Of a stretch of 64,000 nt of DNA, positions 43,047-53,973 are shown piece by piece (the first letter of the stretch is position 1; every line of letters begins with the position of its first letter). The DNA is from Stemphylium vesicarium. Its lineage: Eukaryota; Ascomycota; Dothideomycetes; Pleosporales; Pleosporaceae. The stretch lies in assembly GCA_004380135.1 (NCBI GenBank), contig QXCR01000038.1, positions 1 through 64,000 on the forward strand, read 5' to 3'. The position numbers and the translations under genes were made by a program. The notes under the pieces were generated by a model, which was not told where the DNA came from, searched no databases, and worked only from the letters and a program-made list of their open reading frames with translations.

Positions 43047-44375
43047 ATGTCTACCTCACAACCCCCGACGGCGGCAGCGCAAGCGTCTGGAGCCGCAGCT
43101 GCATCGTCGAGCGCCCAGGCGCCTTTTTCGCAGTCTCCTGCGCTGCCCCCAAGGTCAGTCTCTAGACCGTCGTCCACGAGTCCGAATGCGAACGCGACTT
43201 CGAATGCAAATACGGTACCCACCCCGGCGACCCAGACCGCGGCGATCTCTCCCGCGGCTGCTCCCATCCCCGGCCCGACAGCGACATCCACTGCTGCCCC
43301 ACCGGCGACTACGACCGCGACGCCGACTGATGACTCCCTTTCCTTCAACGAGAAGCTCAATGCCGGTGACCGATACTGGAAGTTCAAGTTTGCTGGCATG
43401 GCTATCATCGTCATCACGGGCTTGGTCGGCATCGGATGCATAGCGTGGCTCATGGCTTCAAGGCCTGTGGATGATGGATACTACAGCTACGGCTCGGTCT
43501 GGGGACTCTGGCCCACTCTGGTCACTTGGTCCATCTCGATTGCTTGGTGCGCAATATGCGCCATTGTTTTCGTTGTGCGGAAGCGCGCTGTGCACCCCGG
43601 TGTGCGTGTGTCCATGGAACTCTTATTGTGGCTGTCCTTTATCGTCACGGCACTCTTTGCGCTCTTCGCCCTTCAAAGCGTGATGGATTATGGATTGTAC
43701 GGCGGTCCCGACTCGTGGGGATATGACTATGGCTCTTCAGACGGGGATTACGTGCTGGCGTCCAACAACACGTGGGTCTGGCAGCCGGATTCGAGTTATG
43801 TTTCCGGCTCCCGCGACTGCAGCGGCATGTACAGTGTCTACTCTGAACTCAACTTCAACAACTGCGCCGAGCAGGATGCTTTCGTCAACAAGCTCTGGGC
43901 AGAGAAGCCGCACCGTGTAAATGTTAACATGACGGCGGTTGTATGTCAATTCTTCGGTTTGGCCCTGCACTTTGCCTTGTTCGTCTGGGCTTGTGTCGAC
44001 TGTCATCGCTACAACCGTACCAAAGTCAGCAAGGACGCAGAGAGGATTGCTGCAGGTATTGTGCAGACAATGATCAACAATGGCGCTATTGTGCCGCCGC
44101 CTGGCCAAGCGGTTGTGAAGCCCGGTATGGCTCAGGGAATGTACTACCAGGTGCCTCCGCAGGGATATTCGATGCAGCCAATGTACATGCAACAAGTACC
44201 GGGGCAACAGCAGCCGTTTTTGCAACAACAGCCATTTGGGCAACCGCAGCAGATGGGCCAGCAACAGTATATGGCGCCCAGACAATACCCGATGGGACAG
44301 CCGCCTATGACCGGTCCCGCCATGGGTGCGCCTGGACCCAGTAATGAGAAAGGCGCTGGACCACGGTATGCTTGA
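43047..44375 (+). CDS. Four-TM (MARVEL-like) membrane protein with Gln/Pro-rich tail, 442 aa
   Basis: Single exon. The N-terminal about 100 residues are Ala/Thr/Pro/Ser-rich. Four hydrophobic segments follow: FAGMAIIVITGLVGIGCIAWLMA, TLVTWSISIAWCAICAIVFVV, MELLLWLSFIVTALFALFAL and VVCQFFGLALHFALFVWACVDC. A loop with paired Cys (SRDCSGMYSV..NNCAEQDA) sits between TM3 and TM4. The C-terminal tail is Met/Gln/Pro/Tyr-rich (QPMYMQQVPGQQQ, YPMGQPPMTGP), as in MARVEL-domain proteins of filamentous fungi. Probably a plasma-membrane or vesicle protein; no specific function is claimed. Confidence 0.8.
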   Translation: MSTSQPPTAAAQASGAAAASSSAQAPFSQSPALPPRSVSRPSSTSPNANATSNANTVPTPATQTAAISPAAAPIPGPTATSTAAPPATTTATPTDDSLSFNEKLNAGDRYWKFKFAGMAIIVITGLVGIGCIAWLMASRPVDDGYYSYGSVWGLWPTLVTWSISIAWCAICAIVFVVRKRAVHPGVRVSMELLLWLSFIVTALFALFALQSVMDYGLYGGPDSWGYDYGSSDGDYVLASNNTWVWQPDSSYVSGSRDCSGMYSVYSELNFNNCAEQDAFVNKLWAEKPHRVNVNMTAVVCQFFGLALHFALFVWACVDCHRYNRTKVSKDAERIAAGIVQTMINNGAIVPPPGQAVVKPGMAQGMYYQVPPQGYSMQPMYMQQVPGQQQPFLQQQPFGQPQQMGQQQYMAPRQYPMGQPPMTGPAMGAPGPSNEKGAGPRYA

Positions 44376-44523
44376 GTCGCGAAGAGAGCATGCAGTTCAA
44401 ATCAGTGAAGGAAGCAAAAGGCATATGGAGGAAAAGGCACAGTAGCATAGGCAAGATACCCCCACAGACATTTAATAGTCATTCAATTCTTTTCCCATCC
44501 AAACCCTCCAAATCTACATGACC

Positions 44524-46965
44524 CTATCCCTGCACATTGAAGATGCGCAATGACGTATCATCGCTCGCCACAGCAATCTGCTGCTGCGCATCACCCTTCC
44601 TACCAGGCCGCCAGACAATCTGGTTGATCGTCTTGGCCGGCGCCAAATCAGCGGGAATCATAGACACCTCAACTTTCTCCAATTCCCCAGTCGACGTGCT
44701 TCCAACACTAACCTCACCATTCTCTGTTCCAAATGCGAACATGACCTTGCCGTCCACCAGCACGTTGTTACACCCCACAGCCGTGACAGCCGCGTTAGCC
44801 GCCACGGTAGCTTTGAGTTGCACATCCGCGTCGGTAATCTGCCAGATCTTGACGCTCTTGTCGCGACCAGCGGTCATGAACGTCGGTTGTTCAAGCGGTG
44901 TCCACGCCGCACCTAGAATCATGCGTGAATGGCCCTTTGGATTCGAGTACTTGAGCGCGTACAGCGACGCCTCGTTGTCGCGTTCCCAGATGACCCACTG
45001 GCGGTCTCTTCCCACACTAAGCAGGCGTTTGTCATCCGGGCTGAACTGCAGTGCGGTGACAGTGAGGGAATGTGCTTTGAGCGGAGGCTTCACTTCAAGC
45101 CACTCCTTTGTGTCGTACAGACGGATCACGGCGTGGTCGATGGAACTTGCGCGGCAGGCGGTAGCCACAAGACTTCCATCTCTGCTTACGGCCAGCGCAG
45201 AAATCTCGTAGCCATGGCCGTACAGCTTCTCTGTCTCGGGCCAGAGTAGGTGGCGCGCGAGATGATCTTCAAACGGCGGGTGGCTGAATTCGAGTATGGA
45301 TTTACGGATTACGGATGCGGGATCGATGGCTTCGCGCTCGTCTTCGTCGCCGTTTTCTACGGGCTCTTCGTCCCCGACGGCTTGGATGGCTTTGTTGGAG
45401 AGACCGAGGACGGGGATGTTGGCTGCGTCCGGTAGTTCGGCGGATGTGGTTGTCGCGATGTCGCAGAGCTTGTTTAGCATTTCTGCAACGCCTTTTGGCT
45501 CGTCGAAGACGCGGAGTAACTTCTCGTCTGCTCCTGAGACGAACTGAGTGTCTGATACTGCGTCGACGCAGTTTAGATCGTAGCCGTGGATTTGGGGGCG
45601 CGAAAACTCGTGCCAGGATGGTGATTGGCTTTCGCGCTTCCATTGCGAGTACAAGCGGGAGGTTTGGTCGGTTCCCGTTGTGAGCAGATATGAACCGTCT
45701 CTTGACCACGATACGCCCTTGACCTCGCGTACATGGCCTGTGATGGCAACTTGTTGCGTCCACATGTCTTCAGTGGCTGAGTACGTCCACTTTCGCCAGC
45801 TACCAGTGCGGCCTAGAGACACTACTGTGTTACCATCCGGCGACCACAATCCGATCCAAAATCCTCCTGCGCTACCGGTAGCGCTCGTGGAACCCTTTTG
45901 CGCACTAATCTCTCCTAGTCTGGTAATACATACCCATACACCAGAAGTAGGGTCGGACTCCCAGATTGAGAGCGAGTTATCCTCAGAAGTCGACAGAAGC
46001 TGGAGCTTTCCATCGCGGTGTCGCCATGACGCTTGGTAGATCCAGTCTTCGTGTCCTAGGAGCAGAGCCTCGAATGTGATTGAGTATTTGGATGCGGAGG
46101 AATTGATCCAATGCGCTTTATTCGATAGCGATTTCCCTAGACCACCAAGGGCGGGATCGTTGAGCGCAGTACTGGCAGCAGGAAGTTCGTCTCCTCGATG
46201 GAGCCGCCAGAGACGGATGTACTTGTCTTGACTTGCTGAGGCTAATAATAGGTCACTGTTCGGGTCTGATGTCTCCTTTGTGAATGCCAGCGCGCGGATC
46301 CAACCCTCGTGTCCAGACAGCGTAGCTGAGAGCTGGAACTGAGTGTCTTTGGAAACGAAAATCTGGATTGTGCTGCGCGTACCAGCGACAGCCAAAACAG
46401 TCGAGGTTTCATCCAGTTTTGCAAGCGCAAGGTTCAGAGGAAAGTACTTTGGCGAGAGTGCGATGGCTTGGACAAGGTCGACGTTGATTGATGCGAATTC
46501 AGAGTCGTGGATAAGCTTCCAAATCTTGACGGTACCATCCGAAGAGCCAGTGACGAAAGTATCAGATCCAGTTAGGGCCGCTATCCGCGTTACCGGCTGC
46601 TGATGTTCAGATACAGTTTTGACGCATTCGAAGCGTTCACCTTTCCGTCCTCGCCATATACGGATGGAGTTGTCCGCTGACCCACTAAGCAAGATCGAGA
46701 CATCTGGTGATAGGGTTGGAAAAAATTTGACAGCATTCACAACCTTAGTATGCCCAGCCAATATTCTTTGAACTCCGCGAAGTCCTTCATCCTGTCTTGG
46801 TGAGTGAATGGTACGTCATTGGCATGCCGTACTCACTTGAGGATCCCACAGTGCAATATTATTATCGGCGCCAAAAGCCAGTAGTTGCGACCCGGCGTCG
46901 TCCCAGTCAGCAGCGGCAGGGTTGCGATTCCCGCCTATGGTAATGAACTCGGGAGATGCATTCAT
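44524..46965 (-). CDS. ELP2: Elongator complex subunit 2 (WD40), 798 aa
   Basis: Exons 46965-46837 and 46791-44524, intron GTGAGT..AAGACAG. The join gives NIALWDPQDEGLRGVQRILAGHTKVVN. Many WD repeats in two propellers: SADNSIRIWRG, SSDGTVKIWKL, SQDKYIRLWRL, SEDNSLSIWESD, GTDQTSRLYSQW, IHGYDLNCVDAVSDTQFVSGADEK, LYGHGYEISALAVS, GRDRQWVIWER and GRDKSVKIWQI. IHGYDLN and EKLYGHGYEI are ELP2 signatures. Elongator installs the cm5 side chain on wobble uridines of tRNA; Elp2 is in the Elp1-3 subcomplex. Divergent from URM1 across 191 bp. Confidence 0.95.
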
Positions 46966-47156
46966 TGTTTGTAGTGGTTGTTGTGCATGCGCGGGTGCTG
47001 CATCTAGTCATCGCCGTAAGGATTTCTTTGGCGCTAGTCTCGCTTAGCAGCGGTAGGCCCATCCGATTGCCCCCAAGCAGCGCAGGTGCGACCGGCCTCT
47101 ATACCACAAGCATCTTACAATCACCATTCTTGCCTTGGAGGTAGTTCGTATCAGAC
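46966..47156. promoter_or_regulatory. Shared divergent promoter of ELP2 and URM1
   Basis: Only 191 bp separate the ELP2 ATG (minus) and the URM1 ATG (plus), so both promoters and leaders must be packed here. No TATA box. GC-rich centre with TTAGCAGCGGTAGG (about 47044). Confidence 0.7.
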
Positions 47157-47578
47157 ATGTCGGACAATGAAACCATCTCAATAACGATCGAGTTCAGGTA
47201 AGCATAGATGGTATCTTTGTGCTTTGGCGTTTGCTGACTCTTCAAAGTGGTGGACTCGAGATTCTCTTCGCCAACCAGAAGAAGTACAACCTCTCTCTGC
47301 CAGCCAAAGATGAATCTGGTGAGCCTGCAAACGTCGCGTTCCTTGTGAGGTACCTTTGCGACAACGTCATGAAGGACCCACGAAAGGAGTTGTTTGTGCT
47401 GGATGACACCGTGTAAGTTCTGCCACCAGGAATCCCTGAACGTTCTAACAAAGGTTGCAGACGACCTGGTATTCTGGTCCTAATCAATGAAGCCGATTGG
47501 GAGCTGGAGGGAGAAGACAAGTATGAAGTGCAGAGAAGCGACCACATCATGTTTGTTTCAACACTTCACGGAGGCTAA
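47157..47578 (+). CDS. URM1: Ubiquitin-related modifier / sulfur carrier Urm1, 107 aa
   Basis: Exons 47157-47197, 47248-47412 and 47461-47578, introns GTAAGC..CAAAG and GTAAGT..TGCAG, 324 nt in frame. [24 protein letters not shown] opens the ubiquitin fold. [19 protein letters not shown] and [22 protein letters not shown] follow, and the chain ends [11 protein letters not shown] with the essential Gly-Gly for adenylation and thiocarboxylation by Uba4. Cytosolic; delivers sulfur for the 2-thio group of tRNA wobble uridine and can be conjugated to proteins. The family's usual length is about 100 aa, matching. Confidence 0.96.
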
Positions 47579-47946
47579 GGAGAATGTGCACAGAGGAATC
47601 ATATGCTCTGATAGAAATACTCTTCGCGAGCGGAACTTTGCTTGTGCTTGCCAACAAGTCCGGTAGCTGAGGATGCAAAGCTGAGATGGTTGATGCGCAT
47701 GTTTTGGCTTACCTAAGATGCGAGTCGGAATTGGGATCGGAACCAATTCCGTGGGGAATCTCACGCGAAACTCGCGGGCTAGCGACGGCTTGTGCTGATA
47801 TGACGGCCTCACCTTGTTCCCCTCGCTGCTGACCTTCATAGCAACATTCAAGCTACCTCAAAGAATCACCTTATTTCGCACCCGGTCTAGTACACGATCT
47901 TCGAAGTGAGTGCAGCGGCTGCTGTTTCTTCCAATACGTCCTCAAG
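47579..47946. other. Intergenic, 368 bp
   Basis: 3' flank of URM1 and promoter of the Pyr4-like gene. Two near-identical motifs, GAATTGGGATCGGAACCAATTCC (about 47728-47750), form an imperfect palindrome of possible regulatory use. No gene. Confidence 0.4.
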
Positions 47947-48726
47947 ATGGCCGTCCACGACACCCTACCCGCGCACGTCGATCCGTCTCTTCGCGACGTC
48001 AACGAGGTCCTACTGGGTATTGGTGGTTTGGGATACACAATCTGCTACGTCCTAATGACCCGAAAATCCATACGCGATCGCACGTACGCTATGCCGCTGT
48101 TCTCGCTCGCTTTCAACTTCGCCTGGGAGATCGTCTTCGCGCTGTTCGTTGCCGAAGAGCTCAAGGAGAAGTTTGCGTTCACAACCTGGATGCTCATCGA
48201 TCTGGGTCTCGTATACGCTGTAGTCAAATATGGTGCAAATGAGTGGAAGCATGCACCAGCCGTTGGGAGACATATTGGCAAGATATTCGGGGTGATGCTG
48301 GCGTGGTGGTGCGTTGCGCTGTACGCCGTGAGCACATGGTGGCTCGACATGGACAACCCCGTCAACCCCAAGGTCGGAAAGGTATACGGGGGAGTCGCAG
48401 GCATCGATGCAGACGAGCTTGGCTTTTGGACTGCGCTCGTTGCACAAGTCGTGCTGAGTGTTATGTCGCTGGCACAGATCGTAGTCAGAGGCAGTAGCCG
48501 CGGTTCTTCATACGGGATATGGGCTACAAGGTTCTTTGGGAGTTTGTCGGGCTTGAACCTAAACTACGGATACTGTTGGTGGGTATGGCCGGAAGCGCAC
48601 GGCTACTTTAAACACCCTCTAGCGGTGCTTATGATGGTTACTTGGGTGTTGGCGGATGTGGGCTACTTCGTTATGCTCTGCAATTTGCAACCAGCGGAGA
48701 CGACCGCTGAGAGCAAGGCGAGATAA
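47947..48726 (+). CDS. Pyr4/PaxB-like membrane terpene cyclase homologue, 259 aa
   Basis: Single exon, seven hydrophobic segments. FNFAWEIVFALFV (N57, W60, E61) and WVLADVGYFVML (D237) match the conserved Glu in TM2 and Asp in TM7 that are catalytic in Pyr4-type meroterpenoid cyclases. GSLSGLNLNYGYCWWVWPE matches the segment before the last helices. Known family: seven-TM ER enzymes closing epoxidised farnesyl or geranylgeranyl side chains of meroterpenoids and indole diterpenes. Here it stands alone between URM1 and TDP1: no prenyltransferase, FAD epoxidase or PKS is seen, so the substrate and even cyclase activity are unproven. Confidence 0.82.
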   Translation: MAVHDTLPAHVDPSLRDVNEVLLGIGGLGYTICYVLMTRKSIRDRTYAMPLFSLAFNFAWEIVFALFVAEELKEKFAFTTWMLIDLGLVYAVVKYGANEWKHAPAVGRHIGKIFGVMLAWWCVALYAVSTWWLDMDNPVNPKVGKVYGGVAGIDADELGFWTALVAQVVLSVMSLAQIVVRGSSRGSSYGIWATRFFGSLSGLNLNYGYCWWVWPEAHGYFKHPLAVLMMVTWVLADVGYFVMLCNLQPAETTAESKAR

Positions 48727-48993
48727 TGAGGCACGACGTTTGAGCTGCCTGTGAGAGATGTATCTGTCATTCACTGACATTCCTCATTCAATGTGGTCAA
48801 TACCATGCATGTAGACAGCTCTTCTCGCCGTAATTGTGCCATCGGGGTCTCCACTTCCGCTTGTGGAGCAGTGCCAAGCCTGATCCACGTGCTGACGTGA
48901 AAGCGTGGCGGCGACCAACGCGTTCGATCGTCCATTACCCACTCAATCATCAACATAGCAACAACAACGAATCTCTTCGCTACTGGATGTAGC

Positions 48994-50744
48994 ATGTCAT
49001 CCGATGATGAGGATCTCAAACTGGCGATGGCAATGTCACTTCAAGAGGATGCACCCGATGCTGCTTCAGTCGCTACAGCCCTCGCTAGCCAGTCCATCGA
49101 CCTCACTTCTGACACTGATGACGAGGAGGACGAAGACCTCAAGCGTGCGATTGCCCTGTCGATGCAAGAGAGCGGAAATAATGACGTTGCGCAGTCGCCT
49201 GGTAAAAGTCTAGCCACGCCTGCTCCTGTCCGAACAGCCCTAGGCTCTATGGGCATGGATCGCAAAGCCATGGAACAAGAACGCCTCGCAAGGCTTGGCA
49301 AGCGAAAGCGCGATCCTTCCCCGGATAGACCCTCGAAGCAAATTTCGAAGGCAACAAGGGCTACAGAATCGTCGAGTGGACCGAATCTACAATATCCCAA
49401 AGGTGCTATCAAGCGCACATTCGCATCAGGATACCCAAGGACCGACGACATCACCATTGACGAAGTTTTGGAAGCATCAAGCGTTCACATCGCGGTTATC
49501 AGCTCGTTCATGTGGGATGCTGAATGGCTTCACAAAAAGCTGGATCCCCTGAAAGTCAAACAGATATGGCTGATGAATGCCAAAGGCAAAGACGTCCAGC
49601 AAAGATGGCTGCAAGAAATGGAGCAATCTGGTGTCCCGAATCTCAAGATACACTTCCCACCCATGGATGGCATGATTACAAGCATGCACAACAAATTTAT
49701 GCTGCTCTTTGGAAAGGAGAAGCTGCGCATTGTGGTTCTAACTGCCAACATGACGCAGATTGACTGGGGAGAGGTAGCAAACGACTGGCAACCCGGTCTT
49801 ATGGAGAACTCGGTCTTTTTGATTGATCTTCCACGCAGAAATGACAACGCCGTCGGTGAAAAGGACGAGCTTACACTATTCGGACGAGAGCTAGTGTACT
49901 TCTTGGAGATGCAAAAAGTACCACAGATGGTATTGGATGGAATACGAAAGTTTGACTTTGCACAGACTAGTGGCCTGGCCTTCGTTCATTCTATGTAGGG
50001 TATCCACATGGCGAACTCTGACTCCAACTAACACATTGTAGTGGCGGCTCACACAAGGTTGAGTCAGATCATCCTACGGGTCTTCCAGGTCTTACACGGG
50101 CTATACGGGATCTGCATCTCAACAACGTCGACCGTATCGAGCTAGACTATGCAGCGTCTTCACTCGGCGCAATCAACGACACCTTGCTATCGCGCATCTA
50201 TCTTGCAGCATGCGGTACGCCTTTCACGACAGATACTGCCGAGGTTGCCAACGTTCGCGACCGCATTCGAATATACTTCCCTACCAATGAGACCGTCGAG
50301 AAGAGCTTCGGAGGTCCTGACTGTGGCGGCATCATCTCATTGACCAGGCAATACTACAACGCCACCACGTTTCCAAGGGAATGTCTTCGGGACTATGATT
50401 CACTGCGACGAGGTATGTTGTCGCACAACAAGCTGTTGTTTGCTCGTGGTCGCAGAAGTGACGGGAAGCCATTTGCCTGGGTCTATGTTGGATCTGCCAA
50501 CATTTCGGAGTCGGCGTGGGGAGGGCAGAAGGTGCTCAAGAGCGGAAGCATGGGAAGCTTGAACATCAGAAATTGGGAGTGCGGTGTGATTATGCCGGTG
50601 GCAGATGACAAACTTTCGAGTTTGGGTTTGCGCAAGGACGAGGTACCGCCGATGCCCGTATTTGAGGGCACTATCGAAGTCCCTTTCCGGTTTCCTGGAG
50701 ACAAGTACGAAGGCAAACAGCCGTGGTTCTTCAGGCCGGGCTGA
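48994..50744 (+). CDS. TDP1: Tyrosyl-DNA phosphodiesterase with N-terminal ubiquitin-interacting motifs, 567 aa
   Basis: Exons 48994-49994 and 50042-50744, intron GTAGGG..CTAAC..TTGTAG. The join gives FVHSIGGSHKVES. Two UIM-like helices: residues about 5-18 (DEDLKLAMAMSLQE) and 45-60 (DEDLKRAIALSMQE). The phosphodiesterase domain has both active-site blocks, MHNKFMLLFG (His/Lys) with VLTANMTQIDW, and LSHNKLLFARGRR with YVGSANISESAWGGQ. Nuclear repair enzyme that removes topoisomerase I peptides from DNA 3' ends via a phosphohistidine intermediate. The UIM pair would add ubiquitin binding (inference). Confidence 0.93.
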
Positions 50745-51326
50745 GCGATGCTTCTGTCGTCATGGTAGTGATGATTGTCCGATGTCCGTCGATGAGATGC
50801 AAATTCCGGACGAATCGGGGGGACGGTCGAACGTTGGGAGCCGGAGCTCCTGCATTTTGGGAATGCTGGGGAGATAGAAGTAGTCGGTATAAGGGACCTC
50901 GGGAAGAGGGGTCTAGGCACACTGGGGGAGATGTAGGCAGCAGCGACGTGATGTATGAATCAAGGGGTCCGCTTTCATTTCACATGTACGAGGGGTCCGT
51001 GGAGATGGTATAGACCGTATGCAGCGTACACAGCGTACACAGAAGCATGTGATTTGTGGCTGACGAAGCCAGTTGCTCGAGGAAGTCTAGTGCAGCAGGA
51101 TGCGGGACGAGGATCCATGGATCTTGGTGCGTGATGGCGGACCAATTTCGGAAAGGGCGGGCGCTCGGAGGTTCGCTGACTCCAGTACGCCCGCTCGCTC
51201 GAAAATCATACGCGATGATGAGCCATGATGACCGACTATGTGCACACGATGATGGTACTTCTCCCGCCATGATAGCACAAAGTCGTCTCTACCCGTATAA
51301 CACATGTGGTCTCCATCTCTGACCTC
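50745..51326. other. Intergenic, 582 bp
   Basis: 3' flank of TDP1 and promoter of the F-box gene. GCAGCGTACACAGCGTACACAG at about 51021 is a short direct repeat (AGCGTACAC twice). No gene. Confidence 0.4.
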
Positions 51327-53272
51327 ATGCCGGAAAAGCCTCATCCTCCTAAGCGTCCGCACGCCTTTGCCGACGCGTCTGCTGAAGCTACTGCGAACCG
51401 ACCGCCCATAACGGCTCCCGTACACACGTGGTTCACGTCTCCCGCACGATCGCATCCAAATGCAGCGCAGGCGAAAGAGCTCCCTCTCCACCTTATTCAA
51501 CTGATCCTCTCACATGTATGTCCTTGTTCTCGCTGCGACGCCCGGCATGCGACCAATGACCTCATCGAGCGGTGCTGACAATAGCTAAAGCTCGACGATG
51601 TGGGCGACCTTGCGCGCATCACGCGCACTTCTCGCCTTTTTTACTACATGACTCTACCGCGCTTGTATGAGGAAGTCACCCTGCACTCATATTCGGAAAT
51701 ACGATACGTCGACGGTAGACCCGAGGGATACGGCAATGGCAGCCCCTTCGCCATGGGGCTGAATACGCTGGTGTCGCGCAACTTCAGCGAATACATACAG
51801 AAATTCCGCGTGGTAGGTGATTGGCGAGAGCATGATGTGGACGACTACAAGCAGGGGCGAGTGCCGGACAACAGCATGGTCCTGCAAATTGTCATGCGCG
51901 CGGCGCTCGACAGGATGAAGACGCTCAAAAGTTTCGCGTAAGTCCTGTACTGCTGACATGCAAGACTATCGCTAATACTGCCAGCTGGGAGTTGAACACC
52001 CCGCCTCTACAGACTGTCTACCAGGGCCTTATAGGCAGAACCTCCCTGTCTTCGCTGACTATTCGATGTCAATCGCGACGCACACCACGACCAACTACGA
52101 TAATACCCCCTCTTCCCAACCTTCAGACTCTGGTTGTCTACGACATCGATCCGTTGTGTTACCCCGATGACATTTCGCTGCTTTTATTAGGCTCGAAGAA
52201 GCTCGAAAACCTCAAGTTGCACTGGAGTCCACGCATGCGCGCCGCCGGAGAAGAGTCGGTCAACCTGCTATCCATTTTTGGCCGCTGCATATCTGCCAAA
52301 AGTACCATCCCGCTCAAGCGCATGGCCATTTACAACTTATACACCCGGTTTACCACCAACGACTTTAATGAGATCTTGGACCCAAGCACCCAGTCTGAGA
52401 TGACAGTGGTCAACTCCATGGGCAGCGACCCGGCAACCGTCTTTACCGACGACTCGTGGAGGGTTCACGGTGTCCATCCGACTGCCCACAACCTGAAGAT
52501 GATTCGTACAGATAATGCGGACAAGGAGGGCGCAATTGTAATGGGCAAGTTCACAGGCCTGGAACGTGTCTATATCGTGAGTACCCGACGTGGGAACGGT
52601 TCCTCCGCCTCGAAGCCGAATAGTACCGCTGCGACACCTACAACACCATCGACAATGACGCCTGGCATGAGCAGTGGAGTTACGAGCGCGAACGGCACGC
52701 CGAATAACATGACCGATCACCGTTGTCGAAGTATCGGGAGCGACTACCTCGCTGTTATTCAGGCCAACCACCGAACGATGCGCCATCTCCTTCTTTCCGA
52801 TCGTTGGATATTGTCTGATGATGCCTTATTTAGGCTCTGCCAATCATGCCGGGACCTAGAGCAGCTCGGCTTCGCTTGCGCCATTCCCCCCCTGGAATCA
52901 TTGCGACAAGTCCTTACTCTGGTGCCTAAGTTATGGGCTGTGCGACTTTTATTCCGCCCAGGTACTGATTTAAGCGACAAGTTAGATACGATGGATCCAG
53001 AGATGCACGCTTTTGCAATTGGGACAGAGTTTTGGCGGCCCGAGTACAAAAACATCAGATACGTCGGCTTTGGCGATGATCTAGTCTTCAAGCTGGGCGA
53101 CGTCTACTTTCCACCCAAGGACCAGGCGTCTAAGGTGAATGGTCATGAGAATAGTATGAACGCAAAAAGAGCTGGCCCAATCAGGAAAGTGGAGTTGGTA
53201 AGTCGGGAGAGCGTCAAGGATATTGAGATCTGGGGTCTGGACACCACTGAGTTTGATCCGACGTTCCCTTGA
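51327..53272 (+). CDS. F-box protein, 609 aa
   Basis: Exons 51327-51515, 51585-51937 and 51985-53272, introns GTATGT..ACAATAG and GTAAGT..TGCCAG, 1830 nt in frame. F-box at about residues 50-95: KELPLHLIQLILSH joined to LKLDDVGDLARITRTSRLFYYMTLPRLYEEV. Downstream, spaced hydrophobic segments (LPNLQTLVVYDIDPL, SKKLENLKLHWSP, NHRTMRHLLLSDRWILSDDALFRLCQSCRDLEQLGFA) look like degenerate leucine-rich repeats. A Ser/Thr/Ala-rich low-complexity insert lies near residue 400. Expected role: substrate receptor of an SCF ubiquitin ligase; the target is unknown. Start at ATG 51327, the first in frame. Confidence 0.82.
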
Positions 53273-53973
53273 GGACGACCCTCCAGTAATGTACGACCTG
53301 GGCATCTAGCCTTTCAACGGAACGGACTCGGGCACATTCATAATCAGCAGCTTTTCACACGCCTGCTGCCTACATCCTGCAGGCCCAACACCATGCTGTA
53401 CACTATCAGATGCCTCCCGGAACGGAGGCCTGAACAACATCATAGAATCTCGAGCTTGAACCGCAAGCCATCCAAGAGACTGTGCACTCGCACGCTGATA
53501 CGCTGCGTTTGATCACCGTTGGCTATAATTGCCATCACCAGAAACCACCCCACTCGGAAGCGCTGTCTTCGGGACGAGCGTAATAGGGAGATTTATTGTA
53601 CCACATATATTACGACTATGCTTTGGTTTAGCATCTACGCTTGTAAGAACACGAAGAGTCTGGTTATCAGTTTTCGGCCTCTGAGTCCCGTCGTCCTTTA
53701 ATCGCTCCTGTCAGCCTGTTGATATTCCCTTTAGACCTATCCATCATCATCATTGCTTGGTAGCATCGCATATTTTTGGTCCACCCAGAGTCTGACTCGA
53801 CCGTCTTTGCAGTCCATGGTTCCAGAGTGATCACAATGATATTTGACTTTTCAACATCTGTCATTGTGTGAATATCTGGATTTTGCACAGTTTTTACACC
53901 GTTCAACCACAGTTCAGTTCACATTAACACGATATGTATACTCACGCAAATTCCTACCTGCCATCTCATAAAA
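53273..53973. other. Intergenic, 701 bp
   Basis: AT-richer toward the right. No coding or structural RNA signal recognised. Confidence 0.45.
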
